Positions 24,691-35,625 of a DNA stretch of 64,000 nucleotides are shown here, one piece after another. This DNA comes from Phycisphaerales bacterium (lineage in GTDB: Bacteria; Planctomycetota; Phycisphaerae; UBA1845; Fen-1342): contig JADJXS010000001.1 of assembly GCA_016710275.1 (NCBI GenBank), positions 3,906,001-3,970,000 of the forward strand, in the 5' to 3' direction. Position numbers and translations under genes: made by a program. Under the pieces are notes generated by a model, which was not told where the DNA came from, did no database searches, and saw only the letters and a list, made by a program, of their open reading frames with translations. Position 1 is the stretch's first letter, and the number at the start of each line of letters is the position of its first letter.

Positions 24691-26667
24691 TCAGCCGCCG
24701 GAGCGCCGGTTGTTCGCGCGATTCACGTCCGGCAGCAGCTCCTCCGGATCGACGATCAGCTCGCGCACCCGCCGCCCGCCGGTCGCCCACGACAGCTCGC
24801 AGCGGTCGGAAGCGTACCACACCTCGACGCCGGCGGTGCGCGTCTCGCTCGATCCGTCGGAATAGCGGACGAGAAACTCCAGCGGCATCACCATCGCGCC
24901 GCGGTTCTCAAACGTCGCGGTGGCGATGTCGCCGTTGTGGCGAACGCCGACGACGGCCTGATCCAGCGGCGCATCTTCATACAGCCAGCCGCGCCAAAAC
25001 CACGCCAGGTCGCAGCCGGCGGCGTTCTCCATGACGCGGAAGAAGTCGGAGGGCTGCGGCGACTGGAAGGCCCACGCCCGGATGTACTCGTGCATCGCCG
25101 CGTCGAACCGCTGCGGGCCGAGCACCTTCTCGCGCAGGCAATAGAGCGCCCAGGCCACGCGGTCATAGGCCAGCACCCCGTATGCACCGCCCACGATCTC
25201 GTCGGAGCGCGTCGCCGCCGGCTGGCCGCCCTGGCCCAGGTGTTCCGCCACCGACGCTGCCCAGCCGCGCGGATCGAACCACGACGCCCGGCGCTCGCGC
25301 ATCGCGTAGAGCGTCATGAACGTCACGAACCCCTCATCGAACCAGGCGTGCCGCCGCTCGTCGGTGTTGACCGTCATCGGGAACCACCAGTGCGCCGCCT
25401 CGTGCGCCGTGACCTCGAACAAATCGCGCTCGTCCAGGCGCTCCGAGCAGAACACGATCATCGGGTATTCCATCCCGCCGACGACGCCGTTGACGTTCGT
25501 CGCCGTCGGATAGGGATACACGCCCCATTTTCCGCCAAAGTGCAGCACCGCCATGCGCAGCATGTCGACGTTGTCGAACCACAGCGGCGTGGCCTCGACC
25601 GGATAGAAGCTCTGCACCAATGTCCCCGACGGCAGTTCCGCGGAGCCGTCGCGCTCCGAGGGGGTGCTTCCGCGCTCGGCGATTCCCGCCGCGTCCCAGA
25701 TGAACGCCGGCGACGAGGCCCAGGCAAAGCTGCGCACGTCGTGCGCCACGAAGCGCCAGGTCAGCGGCCCCTCCCCCGCCGGGCGCGACGCGGCGTCGCC
25801 CACTTCGTCCAACCCGCGGATGATCACCGCCGCAGGCGACCCGGCGGCGCGCTTCAGGCGCTCGCGCTGCTCCGCCGTCAGCACTTCCGCGGGGTTCATC
25901 AGCACGCCGGACGCGGCAACCAGGTGGTCGCGCGGCACGCTCAGACGCACGTCGAAGGTGCCGAAGTCCGTGTAGAACTCGCCCTGCCCGAGATAGGGCA
26001 GCGTGTTCCAGCCGTGCACGTCGTCATACTTGCACACCGCCGGGTACCACTGCCCGATCTGAAAGATTGTGCCGTTGCGGGTCTGCTCCCAGCCCATGCG
26101 TGCGTCGCCGAAGCGCGGCACCTCGAATCGCCAGCCGATCTCGATCTCTACGACGCCCTCGCGCGCCGCCAGCGGCTCGGGCAGGTCCAGCCGCGCCACC
26201 GTGTCATACACCTGCATCGTCGCCTCGCGCCCGTTGACGCGCACATGAGTCACTTCGACTCCGCGCGTGTTCACATCGGGGTTGGGGATCGACGAACCGC
26301 CGACGCCGCGCTGACCGCCGCGGCTGTCCGGGAGATAGAGATTCTGCTCCAGATGCAGCCACAGGTAGGTCAGTTCGTCGGGCGAATGATTGTGATAGCG
26401 GATCACGCCCGACGCACTGACGACCCGCGCTTCGGCGTGGAGCGTCGCATGGATCCGATAGTCCGCGCGCTGCTGCCAGTAATCCGGCCCGGGCCGGCCG
26501 GTCTGCGTCCGCAGGGCATTCGGAGTCGGCAACGGCAACGGGCTGAAAATCGTCTCCGGCATGCGCGGCGCGGCGGCGCGAGTCGTCACTTGCGATGCGC
26601 AGCCGATCAGCAACGCCGGCAGAATGCAGGCCGCCGTGACCCGTGTGACTTGAAGCAATCGTGGCAC
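24691..26667 (-). CDS. M1-family metallopeptidase lipoprotein
   Basis: The 658-residue product is a gluzincin aminopeptidase-type enzyme. The zinc site is TAHEAAHWWFPM (HExxH, near residue 420) with the third ligand Glu in WFDEGFVTF. The exopeptidase motif usually written GAMEN appears as GGMEYP near residue 397, so N-terminal amine recognition may be altered. The N-terminus is a signal peptide ending LLIGC, a lipobox, so the enzyme is probably membrane-anchored facing the periplasm. The GTG start at 26667 is chosen because AGGAAGG precedes it and the signal peptide begins there. The C-terminal part is beta-rich. Substrate unknown. Confidence 0.85.
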   Translation of the reverse strand: MPRLLQVTRVTAACILPALLIGCASQVTTRAAAPRMPETIFSPLPLPTPNALRTQTGRPGPDYWQQRADYRIHATLHAEARVVSASGVIRYHNHSPDELTYLWLHLEQNLYLPDSRGGQRGVGGSSIPNPDVNTRGVEVTHVRVNGREATMQVYDTVARLDLPEPLAAREGVVEIEIGWRFEVPRFGDARMGWEQTRNGTIFQIGQWYPAVCKYDDVHGWNTLPYLGQGEFYTDFGTFDVRLSVPRDHLVAASGVLMNPAEVLTAEQRERLKRAAGSPAAVIIRGLDEVGDAASRPAGEGPLTWRFVAHDVRSFAWASSPAFIWDAAGIAERGSTPSERDGSAELPSGTLVQSFYPVEATPLWFDNVDMLRMAVLHFGGKWGVYPYPTATNVNGVVGGMEYPMIVFCSERLDERDLFEVTAHEAAHWWFPMTVNTDERRHAWFDEGFVTFMTLYAMRERRASWFDPRGWAASVAEHLGQGGQPAATRSDEIVGGAYGVLAYDRVAWALYCLREKVLGPQRFDAAMHEYIRAWAFQSPQPSDFFRVMENAAGCDLAWFWRGWLYEDAPLDQAVVGVRHNGDIATATFENRGAMVMPLEFLVRYSDGSSETRTAGVEVWYASDRCELSWATGGRRVRELIVDPEELLPDVNRANNRRSGG

Positions 26668-26761
26668 TATGACGTCCCTTCCTGATGCGACCGCGCACGC
26701 CCCCGCAGCGCCCCCATCGCGCCCGGGCCGGCCGGAGTGCGGCCGCCTCCATCCGCCGCCG

Positions 26762-27937
26762 CTACGCCAGCAGCAGCACCTCATCCTGCACACAACTGGT
26801 GACCGTCGGTCCGGCCGCGGGGTCGTAGTACACGTTGATCTCGAGCCGCACGCCGAACTCAGGCAGATACACGCCCGGCTCGATCGTGAAGCCGATTCCG
26901 GGGAGCAGTTCGCGGGTGTCGTGCGTTTCGAGATTGTCGAGATTCATGCCGATGCCGTGCACGAGCGCACCGGGGCTGAGGCTGTGCCCCGTGCGATGGC
27001 GGATGCCCTCCGCCAGCCCCGCCTCCCGGATGACGCTCATCGCGGCCTCATCCAGCTCCCATCCGCAGACGCGCCGCGCGCCCCCGCCGGCACTGCGGGC
27101 CAGCGCCAGCGCGGCGTCGCGGGCCTGCTTCACGACTCCGAACACCCGGGCATGCGCCGCGGGCGCCGTGCGGCCGGCAAAACCGACCCAGGTGATGTCA
27201 GAGTAGATGTTGTCATTCCCCGGCACCCGAGCCCACAGATCGATCAGCACCCAGTCGCCCTTCTGAATCACGGCGGGGTTGTCCGCCGACACCTCAAAGT
27301 GCGGATCGCCGCTGTGGGCGTTGGCCGCGACGATCGGCGGGTCCGGGTACTGCAGCCCCGCTTCATCGAAGCGCTGCAGGATGAAGCGCTGCACGTCGTG
27401 CTCCGTGACCCGCGCCCCGGCGGCCAGCCGTTGCGAGATCAGGTCGAAGGCGGCGTCCTTGATTCCGGCCACCTGCTTCGACGCCGTGGCGTGCGCACGG
27501 ACCGCAGCGGCGGACCAGCGCGCCGCCCCTACCTGCACGACATTCGCCGAGGAGACCACTTCCCCGCCCAGCCCGCGGATCAGTTCGATCGTTCCCGCGT
27601 CCACATACGCGACCGCCGGCAGCGCATTGCCGGGCGAATATTCCATCGCCACGCGCGACCCGCTGCCGACGCGCCCGGCCAGCCACGCCTGCATCTCGCG
27701 CCAGGAGGTGTAGTGATCCTGCTCGATCGGTGCCGACGCAAATGCAGGACGATCGATGCGGCTGCACAACAGCCGCGCTGCGCCGCGCGCGGGGATCCAC
27801 AGAAATGCGCGGCGGGTGGTGTGCCCCAGCGGCGGCAACATGCGGGCGAAGACGGGATTGCTGCCGCGGAAGTCGTACAGCAGCCAGCCGTCGATCCGCT
27901 GGTCGATCATGTATTCCTGCAGCGAGGCCGTGTTCAT
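26762..27937 (-). CDS. M24-family metallopeptidase (Xaa-Pro aminopeptidase-like)
   Basis: The 391-residue protein has an N-terminal creatinase-like domain (MNTASLQEYMIDQRIDGWLL, then RGSNPVFARM) and a C-terminal pita-bread domain. Metal ligands can be followed: Asp in VLIDLWARV, Asp in YSDITWVG, His in LVHGIGMNLDN, Glu in GFTIEPGVYLP and Glu in VRLEINVYY. It should cleave X-Pro peptides in the cytosol, or a related amide bond as in creatinase or ectoine hydrolases. The Trp-rich 'DLWAR' after the first Asp and the HRTGHSLSP motif are typical of a plant- and planctomycete-type subgroup. The ATG at 27937 is preceded only by a weak GGAA. It follows the MATE gene on the same strand after 100 bases. 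Confidence 0.85.
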   Translation of the reverse strand: MNTASLQEYMIDQRIDGWLLYDFRGSNPVFARMLPPLGHTTRRAFLWIPARGAARLLCSRIDRPAFASAPIEQDHYTSWREMQAWLAGRVGSGSRVAMEYSPGNALPAVAYVDAGTIELIRGLGGEVVSSANVVQVGAARWSAAAVRAHATASKQVAGIKDAAFDLISQRLAAGARVTEHDVQRFILQRFDEAGLQYPDPPIVAANAHSGDPHFEVSADNPAVIQKGDWVLIDLWARVPGNDNIYSDITWVGFAGRTAPAAHARVFGVVKQARDAALALARSAGGGARRVCGWELDEAAMSVIREAGLAEGIRHRTGHSLSPGALVHGIGMNLDNLETHDTRELLPGIGFTIEPGVYLPEFGVRLEINVYYDPAAGPTVTSCVQDEVLLLA

Positions 27938-28037
27938 GGCGCCGTTCCGCGAATGGGTGCAAGGATCAAGCGCCGCCGGCGTGCGCGCGGCGGCGGGCGG
28001 ATTGTACTGCGATTGCGGCCGCCCGCGCGCGGGTGCG

Positions 28038-29468
28038 CTACGCGGAAGCCGCGACCGGCGCGGGCGTCTCAAACACCGTCTTGCGGTGCCAGGCCCCAGA
28101 ACGGTAGCGCATCCAAAGCAGCACGCCGAGCACGATGATGTAGAGCGAGCAGACCGCCCACAGGCCGTGCGTGCCCAGCGCCGGCATGAACCACACGATG
28201 AGCAGGCCGCCGCCCACGAAGATGCCCCAGCAGCAGATCGCGAACAAGAGCGCCGGCACCCGCGTGTCGCCGGCGCCGCGGAAAGCGAAGCTGTAGACAA
28301 TGCACACGCCGTCCGAAATCTGGAACAGGGCGCACCACAGCAGCATCCCGGCCGCGGTCCGTACCACTTCGCCGCGCAGCGCTTCATCCTCCTCAAAGCA
28401 CAGCGTCGCCGCCAGCGGTGCGCCCAGCAGCAGGAACAGCAGCCCCATCACGCCCATGTAGCCCATCACGATGCCCAGCGCCACGCGCATGCGCATCGCG
28501 GCCACCTCCGGCCGCCCCGCGCCGATCGCATTCCCCACCTGCGTCGAGAGGGCCATTCCGATCCCCAGCGCCGGCATGAAGGACAGGTGCATGAACTGAA
28601 TCGCCAGGTTTGACGCCGCCAGCGCCACCGTCCCGTAGTGCGGCATCAGCAGCACCAGGAAGACGATCCACGCGCCGATGTCCACCAGCCACTGCAGCGC
28701 GATCGGCGCCCCCATCCTCATCAACTCGGCGAACCGCCCTGCATCGAACCGCACGCTGCGCCGCGTATGGTAGACCTCGTCAATCGCCCGCGACGCCAGC
28801 GGCAGCAGCAGCACCGCCAGGCGCACCCCCCATGCCAGGACGGTCGCCAGCGCCGCGCCGCGCATGCCCATCTCCGGCGCGCCGAACTTGCCGAATATCA
28901 GCAGATAATTTCCGACCGCGTTCGTCACCAGCGACGCGATCACCGCCGTCAGGCACACCCCCGGCCGACGGATCCCGTTGTAAAAACCCTCCAGTCCGGC
29001 CGATGCGGTCATCAACCCGATCGACCAGAGGCCGATCGTCAGATACTCAATCTCCAGCGCGGTCACATCCGGGGCGTGCTTGCCCAAATCGGCCACCCAC
29101 GGAAACCACTGCGGCGTCGTGATCGCCAGCGGCGCGGTGGCCAGCGCCCCGAACAGGGCCAGGTACTGCGTCTGCCAGGCATATGCGCCCGCCCGATGCG
29201 GCTCGCCGCGCCCCACCGCCTGCGACACGAACGTCTGCGCCGCCTGCGCCGCCCCCATGAACGCGCACGCCACGGTGAACAGCAGCAGCGTGGTCGGAGA
29301 GATGGCCGCCTGCGCGCTGGTTCCGAGCTGCGACACCATCGCAAAGTCAATGAACCCCATCAACATGCGCGACAGCGTCACGCCGATCATCGGCGCGGCG
29401 AGGCGCAGCAGCTCTCCCAGCGGAGAACCGCCCGGCGGTCGGCCAGGATCGGGGAGGGTGGCGTTCAT
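28038..29468 (-). CDS. MATE-family efflux transporter
   Basis: The 476-residue protein has twelve predicted membrane helices and the MATE layout of two six-helix halves. Recognisable segments are LRLAAPMIGVTLSRMLMGFI with DFAMVSQLG, the loop GRGEPHRAGAYAWQ, and FRGAGDTRVPALLFAI in the second half. MATE proteins export drugs, organic cations or metabolites using H+ or Na+ gradients. The ATG at 29468 lies before a short Pro/Gly-rich cytosolic tail; no ribosome site is visible. The gene is divergent from the export locus starting at 29700. Confidence 0.9.
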   Translation of the reverse strand: MNATLPDPGRPPGGSPLGELLRLAAPMIGVTLSRMLMGFIDFAMVSQLGTSAQAAISPTTLLLFTVACAFMGAAQAAQTFVSQAVGRGEPHRAGAYAWQTQYLALFGALATAPLAITTPQWFPWVADLGKHAPDVTALEIEYLTIGLWSIGLMTASAGLEGFYNGIRRPGVCLTAVIASLVTNAVGNYLLIFGKFGAPEMGMRGAALATVLAWGVRLAVLLLPLASRAIDEVYHTRRSVRFDAGRFAELMRMGAPIALQWLVDIGAWIVFLVLLMPHYGTVALAASNLAIQFMHLSFMPALGIGMALSTQVGNAIGAGRPEVAAMRMRVALGIVMGYMGVMGLLFLLLGAPLAATLCFEEDEALRGEVVRTAAGMLLWCALFQISDGVCIVYSFAFRGAGDTRVPALLFAICCWGIFVGGGLLIVWFMPALGTHGLWAVCSLYIIVLGVLLWMRYRSGAWHRKTVFETPAPVAASA

Positions 29469-29699
29469 GGCGGATCGGGCGTCTGCGCTTCCCCCGGGAA
29501 TGGACCCGCTCCTCGCGGGATCTCCGGCCCGGCGGTTATACCCGAAGACGCCGGCCGCGTCAGTGCACCCGCGCGACCGGCCGGGCGTACAATCGCTCAG
29601 CGCCGTTCCGCGTCTTGCGGACCGCCGCCCGCGACACCAGAATCGCCGCCCGTCGGGGGTCGGCGTCCCCGCGCCAGGGCCGATTGTGGATACCACCGC

Positions 29700-32119
29700 A
29701 TGACCCGCCTGCCCGCGCTGCTGCTCATCTTCGTGATCGCTTCGGCCGCTCTGGCGCAGGGGCGGGTGGATCTGAAAGTTCGCTCGATCGGCTACCCCGT
29801 CGCGGCGGATGCGGACGCCGCCGTGATCCGCGACGGCCAGTGGACGCCCATCCGCGTCGAAGTCACCTTCGACGGCCCCGCGCCGCTGCAAGGGGAGCTG
29901 CGCATCGACGCCCCCGATCTGGACGGCGACGTGGTGAGCTTTGTCGAATCGCCGGTCGTGCTGACGCCCGGGGCCGGGCCGCGGGTGGTGTGGTGCTACG
30001 CGGTCGTGCCGGTGCCGATGTCGCGCCCGCTGCGCATTTCGTTCTACGCTGACGGGGCGCGGCTGGCTACCACTGACTCGCCGACGGCCGGGTGGCTGCC
30101 CAATCGCAAACACCTGATTCTGGACATCAGCGACTCGGCGGTCGTGTCGCTGCGCCGCGCTGCGCTCAAACCCGAGCATGTGTCCGACCTCTCCATCGGC
30201 GTCGCGCGGCCGTTCGTGGTCGAGTACGTCGTCGCCGGCATGAGCTGCGAGCAGGTTCCCGATCGCTGGATCGGCCTGGAGTCGGTGGACACGCTGGTCT
30301 GGGACGATCCCGACCCCACGCGCCTCAGCGACGCGCAGCTCGACGCGATCCGGTCGTGGGTGCGTCATGGCGGGCGGCTGGTGCTGGGCGCCGGCGACAA
30401 CTGGCAAAAGCTCGCGCGCAGCCCCCTGGCGGAATTGCTGCCCTTCGATCCGGCCTCCACAACCGAGGTGGTGCGCTCGCTCCCGCAGTATCTCCGCCAG
30501 ATGAGCGGGCAGGAGGACGGCGCGCTGCCGCGCGAGATCACGGTCGTTGCGGCCCGGCAGTTGCGGCCCGGCGCGCTGCGACTGTCGGCGGAGCGACTGC
30601 CGCGCATCGGCGCGATCTCGCTGATCTCCATGTCCTTTCACGGATCCGGGCGGGTCGTCGCAACAGCGGCCCCGCTGCGCATCCTTGCCGCCGCGGCCCG
30701 ACCCGAAACGCGCTTCCTGCGCGCGATTCTCGACGCGCATCCGGCCCACCCGCGATTCCTCGAATCGGAGCGCAGCCAGGCATTCGCCATGACCATGTCG
30801 CGCGGCGTCTCCACGCACGCCGCCGTCACCGCGCCGACGCAGTTCACCGGCGCCGGCCGGTCGCTGCTCTACCTGGCTCTGCTGTTCGTGCTGCTCTACG
30901 CCGTCGCCGCCGTCGGCAGCTACGCCTGGCTCCGGCGGCGCGGCCTGGCGCACCTGAGCTGGAGCGTCTTCGCCGGATTCGCCGTGGCCGGCGGCGTGCT
31001 TTCGCTGGCGATGGTCGGCGCGTCGCGCGGTTTCTCACGCGGGGTGAAGGCCACCGGCATCATCGACCTGGACGCGGGCGCCTCCGAGGCGCGCGGCGCG
31101 GCATGGTTCGGCTATTCCAGCCCGACGCGCCAGTTCGTGAACCTCTCGCTGACGGGAACCGGCAGCTACCTGCGGGCGCTGACCCGCTCCGGCAGCGACC
31201 TCGCCACCTACGCCACTCCCGAGCGCTACACGGCGCTTCCGGGAAAGGGGCTGCTGCGCGACGTGCCGATGCGCGCCACGCTCAAGCAGTTTGAGGGGTA
31301 TTGGTCCGGGCAGGTGCGCGGCGCGGTGCGCAGCGAACTGCAGGTGCATCGCGGCAGCGGGCGCCTCGATCCGGCGAGCTGGGTCCGCAATGATCTCGAC
31401 GTGCCCACCTCGCACGGATTCCTGCTCTATCTCGATCCGCGCGTCGCGGCGAATCGGACGCTGCCCGCGCGCGTCGCGGACTATGAGCGCGCGGACCGCC
31501 GCCGCCCCGCAACGCCGCCGGCCGACCTCGTGCTCGTCGTGCCGCTGCCGGCGCTCAAGCCGGGCGAAATGGTGAAGGACTGGTTCCGCTCGACGTACGC
31601 CCATCATGACGCGGCCGCCGCAAGCTGGGACGCCAGCCCGCTGGGTCCGCGACCGGACCTGCCGACCCTGTTCGACTGGCAGGCCCGCTGGAGCGCCCGC
31701 ACGCTGGGAGACATGGTCGCTCCCGTTTCGGACCCGCTCGAAACACTGCTGCTCTCCACCCGCTCGCTCTACCAGCCGGTGAGATCCGCCAACCCGGACC
31801 AGTTCCTCAACTCCGCAGTGGTGGATTTTGAAGGCGTCGCGGGACGGGACATCTCACACTGGCTGGCCCGCGGGAACGCCGTGCTGTTGCTGCTCTCGCC
31901 GACCCCGCCGCCGGCCGTGCTGCAGCGGAATGGCGAGCCGCTGCCGGCCCGCGACGGCTTTACGCTCTATCGCATCCGCGTCCCGATCAGCTACGTCGGT
32001 GCGGCGCCGGCCACCGCGCCCGGCGCCGATGGCAGCCCGGATGACGCCCCGGCGGAGGAACCGTCGGAGAATGAAGCGGACGCCGACGAACCAGTCGAGT
32101 TGCCCCCGGGGGAGAACCC

Positions 32120-32123
<4 letters not shown>
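29700..32123 (+). CDS. Large exported membrane-anchored protein of an ABC export locus
   Basis: The 807-residue product begins with a signal peptide (LPALLLIFVIASAALAQG). A beta-rich periplasmic region follows. About residues 190-230 contain SVDTLVWDDPDPTRLSDAQL and IRSWVRHGGRLVLGAG, the pattern of the glutamine-amidotransferase-like fold found in GldG-type and DUF4350 proteins. Near 385-440 two membrane helices (LLYLALLFVLLYAVAAVGSY and a second one) are followed by another large soluble domain and an acidic C-terminal tail. The stop overlaps the GTG of the ABC ATPase (GTGA at 32120-32123), so the three genes 29700-35082 belong together. Function is unknown; an auxiliary subunit of an ABC-2 exporter is the inference. 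Confidence 0.65.
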
Positions 32124-33049
<926 letters not shown>

Positions 33050-33153
33050 CGCGAAATCACCTGACCACGGCGGGTGCGCCCGGACGGAGTGATCGAGGAG
33101 TACGAGCTGATTAGAGGTCGTATTTTTGCCGAGAAGGCGTGGCCACAAAAAAA

Positions 33154-33206
33154 GCGGCCAAGGGGACATATGTCCCGCCAGTCGCCGAAGCGGCTGTCTT
33201 GGTCGC
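33154..33206 (+). repeat. Foldable 53-nt three-way-junction element between ATPase and permease genes
   Basis: Outer arms GCGGCCAAG (33154-33162) and CTTGGTCGC (33198-33206) pair with one G-U. Inside lie a perfect 14-bp palindrome GGGACATATGTCCC (33163-33176) and a second hairpin AGTCGC/GCGGCT with tetraloop CGAA (33180-33195). A run of seven A precedes it. The layout resembles REP/REPIN-type intergenic elements or a structured RNA that sets permease expression. No open reading frame in 33050-33258 looks real. Confidence 0.5.
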
Positions 33207-33258
33207 TCTGTGATTATACGAAACCGCGACCGAAATTCAAATCACGCGGAGCAGATCT

Positions 33259-35082
33259 GTGACCCTCCTCAACGACCTCTCGCACTACCTCTGGCGGCTC
33301 ATTCCCGCCAACCCGATCCTCGTCCGCGTGGTCACCACCGGCGGCCGCCGCCCCCGACAGGCCCTGATCCGCGGCGCCTACCTCGGCCTGCTGATCGCCG
33401 CCACTTTCTGGGGCGGAATGTCCTTCGCCGGGCAGACCTCGCTGGCCGAACTGGCCAAGTCCTCCACCCAGATTTTCGTCATCGTGAGCGTCCTGCAGCT
33501 CGCGCTCACCTGTCTCATCGCCCCCATTTTCGCCGCCGGAGCCATCACGCAGGAAAAGGACAACAACACCTTCAGCATCCTGCTCACCACCCCCCTTTCC
33601 AACGCCCAGATCGTCCTCGGCTCCCTGCTCTCGCGGCTCTATTTCGTCTGGGTGCTGCTGCTCTCCGGCCTGCCCATCTTCTGCATCTCCATGATCTATG
33701 GCGGCGTCACCACCCGCGAAGTCTTCGAGAGCTTCGCCCTCGCCGCCGCCACCGGCCTTGTCACCGGCGCACTCGCCATCCTCGTCGGAATGGCCCGCGT
33801 CGGCACCCGCCGCACGATCTTCTCCTTCGTCGTCGGCGTCGCCGCCTACCTGCTGGCCGTCGGCCTCCTCGGAATCTCCCCCTGGGGCGCGCTGCGCGAA
33901 GCCACTCCCGGCGTCGGCGGCGGCGTCATGAGCTGGCTTGCGCCCGTACACCCATTTCTCGCGCTCGGCGTCGTCACCGGCCGCACTCCCGCCCCGGATC
34001 CCGAGGAAGTCGCCCATTACGGTTGGCCCGTCGCCTGGCTGCTCGCGGAACCGGCGCTCGGCTATGTGGCCATCAACATTCTGCTCAGCGGGCTTTTCAT
34101 CGCCCTGAGCCTGGCTTTCGTCCGCCGCGGGCAGACCGAGGGCGAGGCCACGCTTCTCAACCGCGTCACCGGCGTCTTCGCCCGCCGCGACGTCGGTGAG
34201 CGCCGCCGCAAGCCGCGCCGCGTATGGAGCAACCCCATCGCCTGGCGCGAGGCCGCCACCAAGGCCTCCGCCGGCGGCCGATCCGCTTCTCGCTGGATCT
34301 TCGTCGCCCTCGGCGCCATCGCAGCGATCACCGCGCTGGCGGCAATTCGCGGGCGCTGGTGGGGCCTTTCCCCCGCCGCCGCCGGACCGACGCTCACCGC
34401 GCTGCTGTGGATCGAATTCGGCGTCATTCTGCTGGTCGTCACCAGCACCGCCGCCAGCGCTCTGACCCGCGAAAAGGAATCCCAGACGATGGAGCTGCTG
34501 CTGGCGACGCGCCTCACCAGCGACTACATCTGCGCCGGCATGCTGCAGGGGCTGGTGCGATTCGTCGTGCCGATGCTCGCCGTCCCAACCGGCACCGTGC
34601 TGCTGTTCATTCTGAACGACCTCGTCAGTCCCGCCGCGATGCACACCGGCGCCCCGCTCGAAGCGGCCCTGCTCCTGCCGGCCGTGATGGTCAGCGTGAC
34701 GGCGCTCTCCGCAATCATCGGCCTTCAATTCTCGCTCACCTCGCGTCGCACGATCCAGGCCGTCATGTGGAGCAGCGTGATCGTGATGGCCGCCGCCGGC
34801 CTGACGTGGGCCTGCGGCTTCGCCATCCGCGACGCCGGCCCGAATGTGGACGCGGTGATTTGGCCGCTGCTGCCCTTCCCGTCGATTCAGGCATCGGTCG
34901 ACCCGGCGTCCATGTTCCCGGCGCACCTCGGCCCACCTGCGGCTCATGACCTCGCCACCGCCCGAATGGTCCGCGCGGTCTGCGCGCTGATCGCCGCGGC
35001 GATCTACTCGGGAATCACGTGGGTGCTGTACCGGAACATGGTCAAGAATTTCGACATGACTGTGCGGCGCCAATCGGCCTGA
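33259..35082 (+). CDS. Internally duplicated ABC-2-type permease
   Basis: The 607-residue membrane protein looks like two ABC-2 permeases fused head to tail. The first half contains ITQEKDNNTFSILLTTPLS followed by NAQIVLGSLL; the second half contains LTREKESQTMELLLATRLTS followed by DYICAGMLQG. This is the same cytosolic coupling segment twice, each set among about six membrane helices. A positively charged linker (RRDVGERRRKPRR) joins the halves near residue 315. The fused protein could by itself supply both transmembrane subunits for the ATPase encoded upstream. The GTG start has CGGAG about eight bases ahead. It converges with the PilZ gene after three bases. Confidence 0.8.
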   Translation: MTLLNDLSHYLWRLIPANPILVRVVTTGGRRPRQALIRGAYLGLLIAATFWGGMSFAGQTSLAELAKSSTQIFVIVSVLQLALTCLIAPIFAAGAITQEKDNNTFSILLTTPLSNAQIVLGSLLSRLYFVWVLLLSGLPIFCISMIYGGVTTREVFESFALAAATGLVTGALAILVGMARVGTRRTIFSFVVGVAAYLLAVGLLGISPWGALREATPGVGGGVMSWLAPVHPFLALGVVTGRTPAPDPEEVAHYGWPVAWLLAEPALGYVAINILLSGLFIALSLAFVRRGQTEGEATLLNRVTGVFARRDVGERRRKPRRVWSNPIAWREAATKASAGGRSASRWIFVALGAIAAITALAAIRGRWWGLSPAAAGPTLTALLWIEFGVILLVVTSTAASALTREKESQTMELLLATRLTSDYICAGMLQGLVRFVVPMLAVPTGTVLLFILNDLVSPAAMHTGAPLEAALLLPAVMVSVTALSAIIGLQFSLTSRRTIQAVMWSSVIVMAAAGLTWACGFAIRDAGPNVDAVIWPLLPFPSIQASVDPASMFPAHLGPPAAHDLATARMVRAVCALIAAAIYSGITWVLYRNMVKNFDMTVRRQSA

Positions 35083-35085
35083 CGG

Positions 35086-35595
35086 CTACGCGCGCACCGC
35101 GCCGGGAGCGGAAATCTGCGGCACCGTGGCCGGCGCGATCGGATGCGAAACCCGCGCCGCAGGCGCCGACTTGCGACAAACCGCGCCACTGCCCGCCACA
35201 TGGCGCAATCCGGCGTCATTCGGCGACAGGAAACGCACGGCCACTTCGCGCGTCGCGCCGGCCGTCGAAACCCGCAGCACCCGCGCGACCTGCGGCAATT
35301 CCAGCCGCTCGTCGGTGCGCGCACGGATGTCACTTCCGCCGTCGTCGCACTGCATAAGACGAAGATCCACCACGCTGCTGATGCGCGGAACTCGCTCCGC
35401 GGGGCAGAGGAACGCCGCCCCGCCCTCGGATTGGTTCACCATCCAGGCCGCCGTGTCGGCATCCTCGGTAATGAGCCGAAAGACGAACGCCGTCGGCCTG
35501 CGCGGACTGCCGCGCCGATCCGCAGACGCCGCCAGTTGCGGCATTGGGAAGGCGGCGCTTAGCCTGTTCGCGGACTCCGGGCGTTGCGGCTTCAT
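35086..35595 (-). CDS. PilZ-domain protein
   Basis: The 169-residue protein carries a PilZ-like domain, the receptor fold for cyclic di-GMP. The two binding elements are visible: RRGSPRR (RxxxR) near residue 27 and WMVNQSEGGAAFL (the D/NxSxxG motif) about 25 residues later, followed by RVLRVSTAGATREVAVRFL, the usual last strands. It probably reads out c-di-GMP, but the partner is unknown. The ATG at 35595 is only 30 bases from the divergent trmB start, without a ribosome site; an internal ATG at 35544 is an alternative. Confidence 0.8.
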   Translation of the reverse strand: MKPQRPESANRLSAAFPMPQLAASADRRGSPRRPTAFVFRLITEDADTAAWMVNQSEGGAAFLCPAERVPRISSVVDLRLMQCDDGGSDIRARTDERLELPQVARVLRVSTAGATREVAVRFLSPNDAGLRHVAGSGAVCRKSAPAARVSHPIAPATVPQISAPGAVRA

Positions 35596-35625
35596 ACGCA
35601 GCGCATCGGGCGAAATGGAGCGGCG

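Noticed and set aside
21181..26685. Plus-strand frames of 572 and 1074 codons opposite nrdJ, the ABC ATPase, folE and the M1 peptidase
   Set aside because: Antisense to four well-recognised genes and without motifs.
33074..33262. Possible 61-codon gene between ABC ATPase and permease
   Set aside because: It crosses the structured element, has no ribosome site and no recognisable protein pattern.
33214..35073. Minus-strand frame of 619 codons opposite the permease
   Set aside because: Gly/Asp/Glu/Arg-rich low complexity, antisense to a membrane protein with clear ABC-2 segments.
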